Assembly: GCF_000715505.1 (NCBI RefSeq)
Contig: NZ_JHEH01000016.1
Location: 25,781 to 89,780 of the forward strand
DNA length: 64,000 bases
Source: Thioclava dalianensis
Lineage (GTDB): Bacteria; Pseudomonadota; Alphaproteobacteria; Rhodobacterales; Rhodobacteraceae
Direction: 5' to 3'
Below, one piece after another: positions 43,151 through 52,787 of the stretch. Below the pieces are notes generated by a model that had not been told where the DNA came from, made no database searches, and saw nothing but the letters and a program-made list of their open reading frames with translations. Position 1 is the first letter of the stretch, and every line of letters begins with the position of its first letter. The position numbers were made by a program, and so were the translations under genes.

Positions 43151-44335
43151 ATGCCCCAACCGCTCAACGCCGCCTTTGCCGCCACCTCCGCGCCCCCTGT
43201 GATGGAGGCGCGGCGCTGGCTTGAGGGGGTCAGTTTTGCGCCCGAGCGTCCGCTGATCAATGTCAGTCAGGCAGCCCCGATCGACCCGCCCCCAGAGGGG
43301 CTCAGAGCCGCGATCGCCGAGGCCGCGCTGAGCGATCCTCAGGCCCATCTCTACGGCCCCGTGCTTGGCCTGCCCGCGCTGCGCGCCCAGATCGCGCAGG
43401 ACTGGTCTGCGCAATATGGCGGGCGCATCGCGCCTGAGCAGGTGGCGATCACCCAAGGCTGCAATCAGGCGTTTTGTGCCGCACTCGCAAGCCTTGCGGG
43501 CCCCGGCGACGCGGTCATCCTGCCCACGCCATGGTATTTCAACCACAAGATGTGGCTCGATATGGCCGGGGTGGAGACAGTGCCGCTGGCCCCCGGCCCC
43601 GGATTGCTGCCCGACCCTGAGGAAGCGGCAGCCAAGATCACCGCGCGGACCCGCGCAATCGTGCTCGTCAGCCCCAACAATCCGGGCGGGGTGGAATATC
43701 CAGCCTCCCTGCTGCGCGCCTTTGCCGATCTCGCGCGGCGCCACAAGATCGCGCTGATCGTGGATGAGACCTATCGTGATTTCGACAGCCGGGACGGCGC
43801 GCCGCATGCGCTTTTTGACGATCCCGACTGGGATGAGACGCTGATCCAGCTTTATAGCTTTTCCAAGGCTTATCGGCTGACGGGACATCGGGTCGGCGCG
43901 ATCCTGTCCAGCGCGTCACGGCTGGCCGAGATCGAGAAATTCCTCGATACGGTGGCGATCTGCCCCAATCAGCTGGGTCAGATCGGGGCGCTTTGGGGGA
44001 TGCGCAATCTCGCGGAGTGGCGTGCGGGCGAGCGGCTCGAAATCCTCGCGCGACGCGCCGCGATGGCCGAAGGGATCAAGGCGCTGGCAGACTGGGAGCT
44101 GCTGGGGTGCGGTGCGTATTTCGCCTATGTCACCCATCCCGATCCGCGCCCGGCCCCGGAATTCGCCCGAGCTTTGGTGCATGAGGCAGCCATCTTGATG
44201 CTGCCCGGCACGATGTTCATGCCCGAGACCGACCCCGCAGGCGCGCGCCAGATGCGCATCGCCTTTGCCAATATCGACACCGCCGGGATCGCCCGGATGC
44301 TGGCACGGCTTGCAGCCTTGCGGGCAAAGCCCTAA
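43151..44335 (+). CDS. PLP-dependent aminotransferase class I/II
   Basis: A 394-residue fold-type I aminotransferase. LYGPVLGLPALRAQIAQDW and VAITQGCNQAFCAALASLA are the cofactor-domain blocks, VLVSPNNPGGVEYP carries the conserved Asn-Asn-Pro-Gly, and VDETYRDF the Asp. The Schiff-base Lys is in LYSFSKAYRLTGHRVG near residue 240, and the substrate-carboxylate Arg is in ARQMRIAFAN near the C-terminus. GAGGA lies seven to eleven bases upstream of the ATG. Substrate is not predictable. Confidence 0.92.
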   Translation: MPQPLNAAFAATSAPPVMEARRWLEGVSFAPERPLINVSQAAPIDPPPEGLRAAIAEAALSDPQAHLYGPVLGLPALRAQIAQDWSAQYGGRIAPEQVAITQGCNQAFCAALASLAGPGDAVILPTPWYFNHKMWLDMAGVETVPLAPGPGLLPDPEEAAAKITARTRAIVLVSPNNPGGVEYPASLLRAFADLARRHKIALIVDETYRDFDSRDGAPHALFDDPDWDETLIQLYSFSKAYRLTGHRVGAILSSASRLAEIEKFLDTVAICPNQLGQIGALWGMRNLAEWRAGERLEILARRAAMAEGIKALADWELLGCGAYFAYVTHPDPRPAPEFARALVHEAAILMLPGTMFMPETDPAGARQMRIAFANIDTAGIARMLARLAALRAKP

Positions 44336-44371
44336 ACAGCCGCGAAGAACAGGTCCCGAGGAGGAATGCCC

Positions 44372-46213
44372 ATGAAACTGCGCAGTCACGGCAAGAGCGT
44401 GGTCGTCTGGATTTTGCTGGCGATGCTGGTGCTTGGCCTCGGGGGCTTCGGCCTGCGGTCCTTCTCGGGCAGCCTGCAGGATGTGGGCTCGGTGGGCGAG
44501 ACCAAGATCTCGGTCACCGAATATGGCCGCGCGTTGCGTCAAGAGATGCAAAGCCGCTCGCAGCAACTGGGCCAGACGATCACGATGGCGCAGATGAAGC
44601 AGTCCGGGCTTGATCAGCAGGTCATGGGCCGCCTGATCGGTCAGGCAGCGCTTGGCGAGGCCGCGCGCCGTCTGGGTGTCTCGATGGGCGACACCGAGCT
44701 GCAAAAGCAGATCACCAACATTCAGGCCTTCCACAACGCTTCGGGAAATTTCGACCGCGAGACCTATAAATTCGCGCTGCGCCAGCAGGGCTATAGCGAG
44801 CCGCAATTCGAAGCGCAGATGCGCGATGACCTCGCCCGCTCCGTGCTGCAAAGCGCCGTGGGTGGCGGGGTTGAGGCACCGCAGGCCGTGACCGATGCCT
44901 ATACGCAATATGTCTCGCAAAAGCGCGGCTTCACCTGGGCCGAGATCACCGAGGCCGATCTGGCCAAGCCGATCGCCAAGCCCAGCGATGACACGCTTAA
45001 GACCTATTACAACGACCATATTCAGGACTTCACTTCGCCCGAGACGCGCAAGATCACCTATGCGTGGCTGACGCCTGATATGCTCCAAGACAAGGTCAAG
45101 ATCGACGACGCGACGCTGCGGCAGGGATATCAGGCGCGGATCGACGAGTTCAAACAACCCGAAAAGCGTCTGGTGGAGCGTCTGGTCTATCCCGACATGA
45201 AAGCCGCACAGGCCGCGAAGGACAAGTTCGACGCGGGCAAGGCAAGCTTTGAGGATCTCGCCAAAGAGCGCGGCCTGAGCCTGAGCGATGCCGATCTGGG
45301 CGATGTGACCAAGGCCGAGCTGGGCAAGGCGGGGGACGCGGTTTTCGCGCTCAAGCAACCCGGCGTCGTGGGGCCCGTCGAGACCGATCTGGGTCCGGCG
45401 CTGTTTTCGATGAACGGCATTATTGCGCCGCAGGAGACCTCCTTTGCCGATGCCCGCGAAGAGCTGGCCGGCGAGGCCGAGTCCGACATGGCGCGCCGCG
45501 ATATCAGCAAGCAATCCGAGAGCCTTCAGGACAAGCTCGCAGGCGGCGCCACGCTTGAGGATCTTGCGAAAGAAACCGACATGGAGCTTGGCCAGATCGA
45601 TTTCACTGCCGATAGCAGCGACGGGATCGCGGGCTATGACGAGTTCCGCAAGGCGGCTCAGGATGTCACCACCGATGACTTCCCCCAGCTTGAGAACCTG
45701 CCCGATGGCGGCGTCTTTGCGCTGCGCCTCGACAAGATCGAGCCGCCCGCCCCCATCCCCTTCGAGCAAGTGCGCGCCAAGGTTCTGGCCGCATGGCATC
45801 AATCCGAGGCCGTGAAGGCCGAGGAGGCGCGCGCCAAAGAGGTCGTGGCGGCAGTCGAAGGCGGCAAGTCGCTGGGCTCGACCGGGCTTTTGACGACGAC
45901 CGTGCCCTCGATCTCGCGCGGCGGGCATTCCGACGAGCTCTCGCCGCCGGTGATCGCGAAGGTCTTTGCGACCGCACCGGGCAAGGCCGCGCAGGTGACA
46001 GCCGACGGCAAGGTCTATGTGATCGTCACCGACAAGGTCATCGACGCCAAGGCGGACGATCCGGATGTCAAACTGATCTCGGGTCAGATCAGCCAGCAGC
46101 TGTCGCAATCGCTTGCCAATGACGTGCTGAATTTCTACGCCACTGCCGTTGAGGACGAAGCTGGCCTGTCGATTGACAGTCAGGCCGTCACCGCCGTGCA
46201 GTCGCAGATGTAA
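44372..46213 (+). CDS. ppiD: PpiD-like periplasmic peptidyl-prolyl isomerase/chaperone
   Basis: A 613-residue inner-membrane-anchored folding factor. The single membrane helix at about residues 8-30 (VVVWILLAMLVLGLGGF) is followed by a SurA_N-type chaperone domain (about 40-180) and a parvulin-like PPIase domain near 260-360 (KASFEDLAKERGLSLSDADLG). The start at 44372 is preferred because GAGGAGG then has proper spacing; an ATG two codons earlier sits against it. The stop is 13 bases before trpE, so trpE is probably read from the same transcript. Confidence 0.93.
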   Translation: MKLRSHGKSVVVWILLAMLVLGLGGFGLRSFSGSLQDVGSVGETKISVTEYGRALRQEMQSRSQQLGQTITMAQMKQSGLDQQVMGRLIGQAALGEAARRLGVSMGDTELQKQITNIQAFHNASGNFDRETYKFALRQQGYSEPQFEAQMRDDLARSVLQSAVGGGVEAPQAVTDAYTQYVSQKRGFTWAEITEADLAKPIAKPSDDTLKTYYNDHIQDFTSPETRKITYAWLTPDMLQDKVKIDDATLRQGYQARIDEFKQPEKRLVERLVYPDMKAAQAAKDKFDAGKASFEDLAKERGLSLSDADLGDVTKAELGKAGDAVFALKQPGVVGPVETDLGPALFSMNGIIAPQETSFADAREELAGEAESDMARRDISKQSESLQDKLAGGATLEDLAKETDMELGQIDFTADSSDGIAGYDEFRKAAQDVTTDDFPQLENLPDGGVFALRLDKIEPPAPIPFEQVRAKVLAAWHQSEAVKAEEARAKEVVAAVEGGKSLGSTGLLTTTVPSISRGGHSDELSPPVIAKVFATAPGKAAQVTADGKVYVIVTDKVIDAKADDPDVKLISGQISQQLSQSLANDVLNFYATAVEDEAGLSIDSQAVTAVQSQM

Positions 46214-46226
46214 CAGGAGGCCGCTC

Positions 46227-47738
46227 GTGGTCGCTCTTTCGCCCTCTTTCGCAGAGTTCGAGGCCCGCTGGGCCAAAGGCGAGAACCAGCTTGTCTATGC
46301 AAGACTGGCCGCAGATCTCGACACGCCGGTCTCGCTCATGCTCAAGCTGGCAGAGGCGCAGCCCAATTCCTTCATGCTCGAATCTGTGACCGGGGGCGAG
46401 CTGCGGGGGCGCTATTCGATCGTGGGCATGAAGCCGGATGTGATCTGGGAATGCCGGGGCACGCAGGCGCGGATCAACCGCGCGGCGCGCTTTGACGAGG
46501 CGTGGGAAGATCTGCCGGGCCATCCGTTCGAGTCGCTGCGCGCGCTGATCGCGGAAAGCCGCATCGAGATGCCCGAGGGGCTGCCTGCCGCCGCAGCCGG
46601 TCTGTTTGGCTATCTGGGCTATGACACGATCCGGCTGGTGGAGCGCCTGCCCAACGTCAATCCCGATCCCATCGGCGTGCCTGATGCGATGCTGCTGCGG
46701 CCCTCGGTGGTCGCGGTGCTCGACGGGGTGAAGGGCGATGTGATCTTGTGCGCGCCCGCCTTCCAATCTTCGGGCCTGTCGGCGCGCGCCGCCTATGCGC
46801 AGGCCGCCGAGCGGGTCTCGGATGCGCTGCGCGATCTCGACCGCGCGCCCAATGAGGGCCGCGATCTGGGCGCGGTCTCTCAGGTCGGCGAGATGCGCTC
46901 AAACTTCACCCGCGACGGCTATATGGCCGCCGTGGAGAAGGCCAAGGATTACATCCGCGCAGGCGATATCTTTCAATGCGTGCCCGCGCAGCGCTGGTCG
47001 GCGGATTTCCCGCTGCCGCCTTTCGCGCTCTATCGCAGCCTGCGGCGCACCAACCCCTCGCCTTTCATGTTCTTCCTGAATTTCGGCGGCTTCCAGATCG
47101 TGGGCGCCAGCCCCGAGATCCTTGTGCGTCTGCGCGAAGGCGAGGTCACGATCCGCCCGATCGCAGGCACCCGTCCGCGCGGCGCGACGCCCGCACAGGA
47201 CAAGGCGCTCGAAGAGGATCTGCTGGCCGATAAGAAAGAGCTGGCCGAGCACCTGATGCTGCTGGATCTGGGGCGCAATGATGTGGGCCGAGTGGCCAAG
47301 ATCGGCACCGTGCATCCGACCGAGAAATTCATCATCGAGCGCTACAGCCATGTGATGCATATCGTGTCGAACGTGGTGGGCGAGCTGGCTGAGGGTGAGG
47401 ACGCGCTGTCGGCCCTGCTCGCCGGTCTGCCCGCGGGCACCGTCTCGGGCGCGCCCAAGGTGCGGGCGATGGAGATCATCGACGAGCTGGAGCCGGAAAA
47501 ACGCGGCATCTATGGCGGTGCGGTGGGCTATTTCGCAGCCAATGGCGAGATGGATATGTGCATCGCGCTGCGCACGGCGGTGGTCAAGGACGAGACGCTC
47601 TACATTCAGGCCGGAGGCGGCGTCGTCTATGACAGCGACCCGGCGGCGGAATATGAAGAGAGCGTGCACAAATCCAAGGCGCTGCTGCGCGCCGCCGCCG
47701 ATGCGGGCCTGTTCGTGAACAAGCGCGGCAACGGCTAG
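46227..47738 (+). CDS. trpE: Anthranilate synthase component I
   Basis: Chorismate-binding subunit making anthranilate with ammonia from TrpG, the first step of Trp synthesis. It is 503 residues from a GTG start at 46227 that has AGGAGG eight bases upstream; no ATG start fits. The N-terminal NSFMLESV holds the Trp-feedback LLES-type motif. IRPIAGTRPRGATP and LDLGRNDVGRVAKIGTV are catalytic blocks, and VSGAPKVRAMEIIDELEP and CIALRTAV complete the chorismate site. No Trp leader peptide is visible; ppiD lies directly upstream. Confidence 0.97.
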   Translation: MVALSPSFAEFEARWAKGENQLVYARLAADLDTPVSLMLKLAEAQPNSFMLESVTGGELRGRYSIVGMKPDVIWECRGTQARINRAARFDEAWEDLPGHPFESLRALIAESRIEMPEGLPAAAAGLFGYLGYDTIRLVERLPNVNPDPIGVPDAMLLRPSVVAVLDGVKGDVILCAPAFQSSGLSARAAYAQAAERVSDALRDLDRAPNEGRDLGAVSQVGEMRSNFTRDGYMAAVEKAKDYIRAGDIFQCVPAQRWSADFPLPPFALYRSLRRTNPSPFMFFLNFGGFQIVGASPEILVRLREGEVTIRPIAGTRPRGATPAQDKALEEDLLADKKELAEHLMLLDLGRNDVGRVAKIGTVHPTEKFIIERYSHVMHIVSNVVGELAEGEDALSALLAGLPAGTVSGAPKVRAMEIIDELEPEKRGIYGGAVGYFAANGEMDMCIALRTAVVKDETLYIQAGGGVVYDSDPAAEYEESVHKSKALLRAAADAGLFVNKRGNG

Positions 47739-47767
47739 GCCAAGCCCTGCCCTATCGGATCGTGCAG

Positions 47768-47792
47768 ACGGGGCCGCAATCGGCCCCGTTTG
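47768..47792 (+). terminator. Terminator after trpE
   Basis: ACGGGGCCG (47768-47776), loop CAAT, CGGCCCCGT (47781-47789), then TTTGT. It sits between the convergent trpE and yibQ-like stops, so it could act in both directions, although the T-run is only on the plus strand. Confidence 0.8.
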
Positions 47793-47802
47793 TCATTGGA
47801 TC

Positions 47803-49719
47803 TTACGGACCGCTCACCCCGGCTGCCCCGGCATTTTGCAACGCCACTGCCGAGATCGGGGCCAGATCGTAAGTCCCCGCCGCGTCCGGTCCCCATTGCC
47901 CCAAAGCCTCGATGGAGTCGGGCCAAGCCGATAGCATCACGACGATCTGGCCATTGCGCGCCGCCTCGAAACCGGCGCGCGACAGCATCCGCTCGATCAG
48001 CGGGGCTTTCTCGCGTTGATCATCGAGCACCCGCCAGATCTGGGCGCGCGGCATATCGGCGCTCGCGGCGATCTGGTTGGCTGAATCGAACCCGCGATCT
48101 TGCGTAACGAGCCCCAGCCCGTCGCGATCCAGCGTCGAGACCATCTGGCGCGCAAGCTGGCGGTTGTTTTGGAACACCGGATCGGGCGGCTCGACCACAG
48201 CCACGGCCTCGGGGATCTCCTGACGCCACGCCTCCAGCGCAACCTCGACATCCTCGGGGGTGGCGTCGGGCGGCAGGCCAGAGGCCAAGATCGCCACCTC
48301 GCGCCCCGCCGCATGGAGGGCTGCGGCGTCTTTCGCGGCATCCGGGCGTTCGGGATCGATTGCCACCGTCACCGGCATGTCGATGGCGGCGATGGTCTGC
48401 GGATCGAGCCCGCCTGCCGCCGCACCGGGATCGATCAGCACAACCGAAAACAGCGGCTTGCTGGGATCGCGCGCGAAGGGCTGCGCGAAGCGGCGGATCG
48501 GAGGTTCATCCTGCGCGGCATCGGCGGCGGGCGCGGGGTTCATCTCTGGCCCGGGCGCGGCCCCCGGCTCAACGCTCGAATCGTCCGGCGTGGCCTGCCC
48601 CGGCGAAGGCTCACCGATTTGCGGCAAGCGATCCACGACCACATTGGGGTCTGTGCGCAATCCCGATGACGGTTGGCCCGCATTGTCCTGCGTCCCAAGC
48701 GTGATCACGCGCGGCTTGACGCCAGTATTGTCGGGTACATCGCCCGGCGCGGGCACGATTTCGGGCTCGGCATCGGCGCTCTCTGACGGGGCCTCGGAGG
48801 ACGCATCGGGCGCGGCATCGGATTGCGCGCCGGGCGTCACCGGGGGCGGCGCAAGGGCACTCGGGTCGGGCAAAGCCACCTGCGGCAACGCAGGCTCGCC
48901 CGCATCCGCCCCCGCATCCGCCGAGTTCTGAGCGGGCATGGCATCTCCGGGCGCGCTCTCAGCGGGTGTGCTCTGGAAGGAGGGCTGGGTCGCGATATCG
49001 CCGGGCGGCGGCGTCGCGGGGCGGCTGTAATCGGGCTTGCCGGGTTCGGGCAGGTCGGGCTTGCTCAGCGTGGGGAGCGCTGCGGGCGCGGGTGCCTCTT
49101 TCGGCGCCACGATTTCAGAGGCGTGACGCTCGGGCGCAATGCCCGTGGCCGCATCGGGGGCCTCGGCTCCGGGGGCAAGACGCGGTGCGCGGCCGTCATC
49201 CGAGGCGGGAAGCGCAATTGGCTGGTCCGGCGCGGGCGTCTGGCCGATCTGCTCGGTCTGCGCGGAGTCTTGCGCCTGCGGCTCGGGCGCGGTGGGCGCG
49301 GCATCGGGGCGTGCACCCGGATCGGTCCCTGCAATTGCGAGCGACGGGGCGTTCTCGGTCTGTTGGGCCAAGGGGCGCGGCGCGGTGCCGGGCGCACTAA
49401 GCGGCGCGCCTGCGGGGCTGGGCAAGCGCGGCGGCGCATCGGTCGGGCCGCGGTTGAAATCGGACCGCGCCGGAACCGCGACGCCCTGCGTGGCAGCCAC
49501 AGCCACATCGTCGCGCGCAGCATCCGAGCCGGACCCATTCTTGAGCGTGGCACTGGACGCGGCTTTCGGCGGCGTCCCCGATTGCGGCGGGCGCGCGGTC
49601 TGTGCGCCCAGATCCAGCCCGGGGTTTTGCGGCGGCGGCGCCATGATGGCGGCGGCCCCCAGAACAAGCACGCTGGTCACCGTTCCCAGCGCCGCGCCCC
49701 TGAGCACCGAACTCATCAT
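47803..49719 (-). CDS. yibQ: Divergent polysaccharide deacetylase family protein (YibQ/DUF610)
   Basis: A 638-residue exported or anchored protein. The start at 49719 has GGAGG with a seven-base gap. Residues 3-25 form a membrane segment (VLRGAALGTVTSVLVLGAAA). Residues about 40-420 are a long Pro/Ala/Asp-rich low-complexity linker. The catalytic-like TIM-barrel domain is at about 425-635 (FSVVLIDPGAAAGG, MPVTVAIDPE, GREVAILASGLPP). E. coli YibQ lacks most deacetylase metal residues, and no HxxH-type motif is obvious here. It lies on the opposite strand between trpE and trpG, an arrangement I associate with Rhodobacter sphaeroides. Confidence 0.88.
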   Translation of the reverse strand: MMSSVLRGAALGTVTSVLVLGAAAIMAPPPQNPGLDLGAQTARPPQSGTPPKAASSATLKNGSGSDAARDDVAVAATQGVAVPARSDFNRGPTDAPPRLPSPAGAPLSAPGTAPRPLAQQTENAPSLAIAGTDPGARPDAAPTAPEPQAQDSAQTEQIGQTPAPDQPIALPASDDGRAPRLAPGAEAPDAATGIAPERHASEIVAPKEAPAPAALPTLSKPDLPEPGKPDYSRPATPPPGDIATQPSFQSTPAESAPGDAMPAQNSADAGADAGEPALPQVALPDPSALAPPPVTPGAQSDAAPDASSEAPSESADAEPEIVPAPGDVPDNTGVKPRVITLGTQDNAGQPSSGLRTDPNVVVDRLPQIGEPSPGQATPDDSSVEPGAAPGPEMNPAPAADAAQDEPPIRRFAQPFARDPSKPLFSVVLIDPGAAAGGLDPQTIAAIDMPVTVAIDPERPDAAKDAAALHAAGREVAILASGLPPDATPEDVEVALEAWRQEIPEAVAVVEPPDPVFQNNRQLARQMVSTLDRDGLGLVTQDRGFDSANQIAASADMPRAQIWRVLDDQREKAPLIERMLSRAGFEAARNGQIVVMLSAWPDSIEALGQWGPDAAGTYDLAPISAVALQNAGAAGVSGP

Positions 49720-49840
49720 AAAACTGCCTCCGCTGCCTTCCGCACAAGGTTCTGCGCGCGTCTCTCTGCCCGGGGGGCCTTGACCCTGCCCCGTTGCTAA
49801 TTGCATCTATAGCCCGACCCGTTTCCCGGTTCACCCCTCT

Positions 49841-49873
49841 TTTGATGCAATCCGCACAATTGCACGCATCAAA
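49841..49873. promoter_or_regulatory. Nested dyad upstream of trpG
   Basis: TTTGATGC (49841-49848) is inverted as GCATCAAA (49866-49873), and inside it TGCAAT (49846-49851) is inverted as ATTGCA (49859-49864). It lies 40 bases before trpG and could be an operator or a 5' UTR hairpin. There is no run of Trp codons nearby. Confidence 0.45.
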
Positions 49874-49913
49874 TCAGGGTTCAGACCGGCAGACCAAACC
49901 GCGAGGCCCGACC

Positions 49914-50507
49914 ATGCTGCTGCTCATCGATAACTATGACAGCTTCACCTATAATCTGGTGCATTATTTTGGCGAATTGGGCGCCGATGTGAAGGTCTGG
50001 CGCAACGACGCGCTCAGCGTCGAGGAGGCGCTTGCGATGGGCCCCGAGGCCATCGTGCTGAGCCCCGGCCCGCGCGCCCCCGATCAAGCGGGGATCTGCC
50101 TGCCGCTGACCTTGGCCGCAGCAAAAGCCAAGCTGCCGCTCTTTGGCGTATGTCTGGGAAACCAGACCATCGGGGCGGCCTTTGGCGGCAAAGTGGTCCG
50201 CCATAGCGAGATCGTGCATGGCAAGATGGGCACGATCGAGCATCACGATACCGGCGTGTTTGCAGGCCTGCCCTCGCCGCTCAAGGCCACGCGCTATCAC
50301 TCGCTGGTGGTGGAGCGCGAAAGCCTGCCCGAGTGTCTCGAAGTGACCGCCGAGCTGGCGGATGGCACGATCATGGGGCTGCGCCACCGCGACACGTTGA
50401 TGGAGGGCGTGCAATTCCACCCTGAATCCATCGCCTCCGAATACGGGCATGCGATGCTCAAGACCTTTTTGATCGAAGCGGGCGTCAGCCTGAAGGAGCC
50501 GGCATGA
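49914..50507 (+). CDS. trpG: Anthranilate synthase component II (glutamine amidotransferase)
   Basis: A 197-residue class I amidotransferase supplying ammonia to TrpE. It begins [19 protein letters not shown] at 49914, the standard N-terminus. The nucleophile elbow is [11 protein letters not shown] (Cys about residue 80), with the His-Glu pair in QFHPESIAS near residue 172. The frame can extend 40 codons upstream but without conservation. Its stop overlaps trpD (ATGA). Confidence 0.96.
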   Translation: MLLLIDNYDSFTYNLVHYFGELGADVKVWRNDALSVEEALAMGPEAIVLSPGPRAPDQAGICLPLTLAAAKAKLPLFGVCLGNQTIGAAFGGKVVRHSEIVHGKMGTIEHHDTGVFAGLPSPLKATRYHSLVVERESLPECLEVTAELADGTIMGLRHRDTLMEGVQFHPESIASEYGHAMLKTFLIEAGVSLKEPA

Positions 50508-51523
50508 GCGATGCGATGAAACCCCTGATCTATGCGGCCTCCGAGGGGCCGCTCAGCCGCGCGCAGGCCGAGGCCGCCTTTGAGCTGCTGTTCAACGGGG
50601 AAGCCACGCCCGCGCAGATGGGCGGTTTGCTGATGGCGATGCGCGCGCGCGGCGAGGCCGTGTCGGAATATGCAGCTGGCGCTTATACGATGCGCCAGAA
50701 ATGCGTGCCCGTCACCGCCCCCGAGGGCGCAATCGACATCGTGGGCACCGGCGGAGATGGGATGCACACGCTTAACATCTCGACGGCGGCGGCCTTCGTG
50801 GTGGCGGCGGCCGGTGTACCGGTAGCCAAGCACGGCAACCGCGCGGCCTCGTCGCGCTCGGGCACGGCGGATGTGCAAACCGAGCTGGGCATTGATGTGA
50901 TGGCAGGCCCCAAGGCCACCGAGGCGGGGCTCGCACAGGCCAATATCGGCTTCATGATGGCGCAGATCCACCATCCCGCGATGAAGAACGTGATGCCGGT
51001 GCGCCAAGAGCTGGGCTGCAAGACGATCTTCAACATTCTCGGCCCGCTGACCAACCCCGCCGGGGTGAAGCGCCAGTTGACCGGGGCCTTTGCCGCCGAC
51101 CTGATCTGGCCGATGGCCGAGACCTTGCAGATGCTGGGCTCGGAACGCGCGTGGCTGGTGCATGGCTCCGACGGCACTGACGAGGTCACGATCACCGGTC
51201 TGACCGAGGTGGCCGCACTGGAGGACGGCAAGATCATCGCCCGCCAGATCCACCCCGAGGATGCCGGGCTGCCGGTCCATCCGTTCCGCGATCTGCTGGG
51301 TGGCACTCCGGCTGAAAACGCAGCCGCGCTGCGTGCGATGCTTGATGGCGAACCCTCGGCCTATCGCGATGCGGTCTTGCTCAATGCAGCCTGCGCGCTT
51401 GTTGTGGCGCAAGCTGCGGACAGCCTGCGGACCGGCGCTGAGATGGCCGCCGAAGCGATCGATTCCGGGCGCGCCCGCGCTGCCGTCGAGACCCTCGCCA
51501 AAATCACGAAAGGCGTGTCATGA
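50504..51523 (+). CDS. trpD: Anthranilate phosphoribosyltransferase
   Basis: Joins anthranilate and PRPP. It is 339 residues. The glycine-rich PRPP loop is [20 protein letters not shown] near residue 80 and the anthranilate site is [20 protein letters not shown] near residue 108. [17 protein letters not shown] is the C-terminal family block. Overlaps of four bases with trpG and trpC show tight coupling. Confidence 0.97.
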   Translation: MSDAMKPLIYAASEGPLSRAQAEAAFELLFNGEATPAQMGGLLMAMRARGEAVSEYAAGAYTMRQKCVPVTAPEGAIDIVGTGGDGMHTLNISTAAAFVVAAAGVPVAKHGNRAASSRSGTADVQTELGIDVMAGPKATEAGLAQANIGFMMAQIHHPAMKNVMPVRQELGCKTIFNILGPLTNPAGVKRQLTGAFAADLIWPMAETLQMLGSERAWLVHGSDGTDEVTITGLTEVAALEDGKIIARQIHPEDAGLPVHPFRDLLGGTPAENAAALRAMLDGEPSAYRDAVLLNAACALVVAQAADSLRTGAEMAAEAIDSGRARAAVETLAKITKGVS

Positions 51524-52317
51524 CCACGATCCTCGATAAGATCAAAGCCTATAAGCTCGACGAGATCGCCGCCGCCAAACGCGCCCGCCCGCTCAGCGAG
51601 ATCGAGGCGGAGGCCCGCGCGCAGGCCCCCTGCCGCGGCTTTGGCCGGGCTTTGAGCGAGAAAGCCGCGCAGGGTTACGGGCTGATTGCCGAGATCAAGA
51701 AGGCCTCGCCCTCCAAGGGACTGATCCGGCCCGATTTCGACCCGCCCGCGCTGGCTCGCGCCTATGAGCAAGGCGGCGCGGCTTGCCTGTCGGTGCTCAC
51801 CGACACGCCTTCGTTCCAAGGCGCGCCGGACTTTTTGCGCGCCGCGCGTGCGGCCTGCGCCCTGCCCGCTTTGCGCAAGGATTTTCTCTACGACACCTAT
51901 CAGGTCGCCGAGGCCCGCGCCTGGGGGGCCGATTGCATCTTGATCATCATGGCCTCGCTCGAGGATGCGCAGGCAATCGAGCTGGAGCAGGCCGCGATGG
52001 GCTGGGGCATGGATGTGCTGATCGAAGTGCATGACGCCGAAGAGACCGCCCGCGCGCTCACCCATCTCAAATCGCCGCTTCTGGGCGTGAACAACCGCAA
52101 TCTTAAGACCTTCGAGGTCTCGCTTGACGTCACCCGCAAGCTTGCCCCCGAGATCCTGAGCGCAGGGCGCGAGCTGGTCTGCGAAAGCGGCATCTTCACC
52201 CGTGAGGATCTGGCCTCGATGGCCGAAGTCGGCGCGCGCCGCTTTCTGATCGGCGAGAGCCTGATGCGGCAAGATGATGTGGCCGGGGCCACCGCAAAAC
52301 TGCTGGAAATCGCATGA
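51520..52317 (+). CDS. trpC: Indole-3-glycerol phosphate synthase
   Basis: A 265-residue TIM-barrel enzyme closing the indole ring. [19 protein letters not shown] (about 64-82) contains the catalytic Lys, [15 protein letters not shown] the second Lys, and [13 protein letters not shown] the Asn. [12 protein letters not shown] and [12 protein letters not shown] end the phosphate-binding strands. Coupled by ATGA overlaps to trpD and moaC. No trpF fusion. Confidence 0.96.
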   Translation: MTTILDKIKAYKLDEIAAAKRARPLSEIEAEARAQAPCRGFGRALSEKAAQGYGLIAEIKKASPSKGLIRPDFDPPALARAYEQGGAACLSVLTDTPSFQGAPDFLRAARAACALPALRKDFLYDTYQVAEARAWGADCILIIMASLEDAQAIELEQAAMGWGMDVLIEVHDAEETARALTHLKSPLLGVNNRNLKTFEVSLDVTRKLAPEILSAGRELVCESGIFTREDLASMAEVGARRFLIGESLMRQDDVAGATAKLLEIA

Positions 52318-52784
52318 GCCTGAGCCATTTCGACGAGAGCGGTCAGGCCCATATGGTCGATGTCTCCGACAAGGCCGTGACCGACCGGATCGCCGTGGCC
52401 GAAGGGCGCGTGGTGATGACATCAGAGACGCTCGCCCATGTGCTTGAGGGCACGGCCAAAAAGGGCGACGTGCTGGGCATCGCGCGGATCGCGGGCATCA
52501 TGGCGGCCAAGAAAACCGCCGATCTGATCCCGCTCTGCCACCCGCTGCCGATCACCAAGGTCAGGCTCGATCTGGTGCCCGACGCGGCCCTGCCCGGCGT
52601 GCGCATCACCGCAACCGTCAAGACCTCGGGCCAGACCGGGGTTGAGATGGAGGCGCTCACCGCCGTCTCCGCCGCCGCCCTCACCGTCTATGACATGCTC
52701 AAGGCGGTTGAGAAATCCATGGCCATCGAAGGCATCCGTGTAGTGCTGAAAGATGGTGGAAAATCCGGACGTTACGAGGCCTAA
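52314..52784 (+). CDS. moaC: Cyclic pyranopterin monophosphate synthase
   Basis: The second enzyme of molybdenum cofactor synthesis, acting after MoaA. It is 156 residues. [16 protein letters not shown] near residue 74 carries the catalytic His, and [26 protein letters not shown] (cited here by its start and end) carries the conserved Glu, Asp and Lys. It overlaps the trpC stop and precedes moeA by three bases, so Mo-cofactor genes are co-transcribed with trpGDC. Confidence 0.95.
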   Translation: MSLSHFDESGQAHMVDVSDKAVTDRIAVAEGRVVMTSETLAHVLEGTAKKGDVLGIARIAGIMAAKKTADLIPLCHPLPITKVRLDLVPDAALPGVRITATVKTSGQTGVEMEALTAVSAAALTVYDMLKAVEKSMAIEGIRVVLKDGGKSGRYEA

Positions 52785-52787
52785 CCC

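Noticed and set aside
49720..49913. Trp leader peptide for trpG
   Set aside because: Short frames in this gap contain no tandem Trp codons, and no terminator with a T-run precedes trpG.
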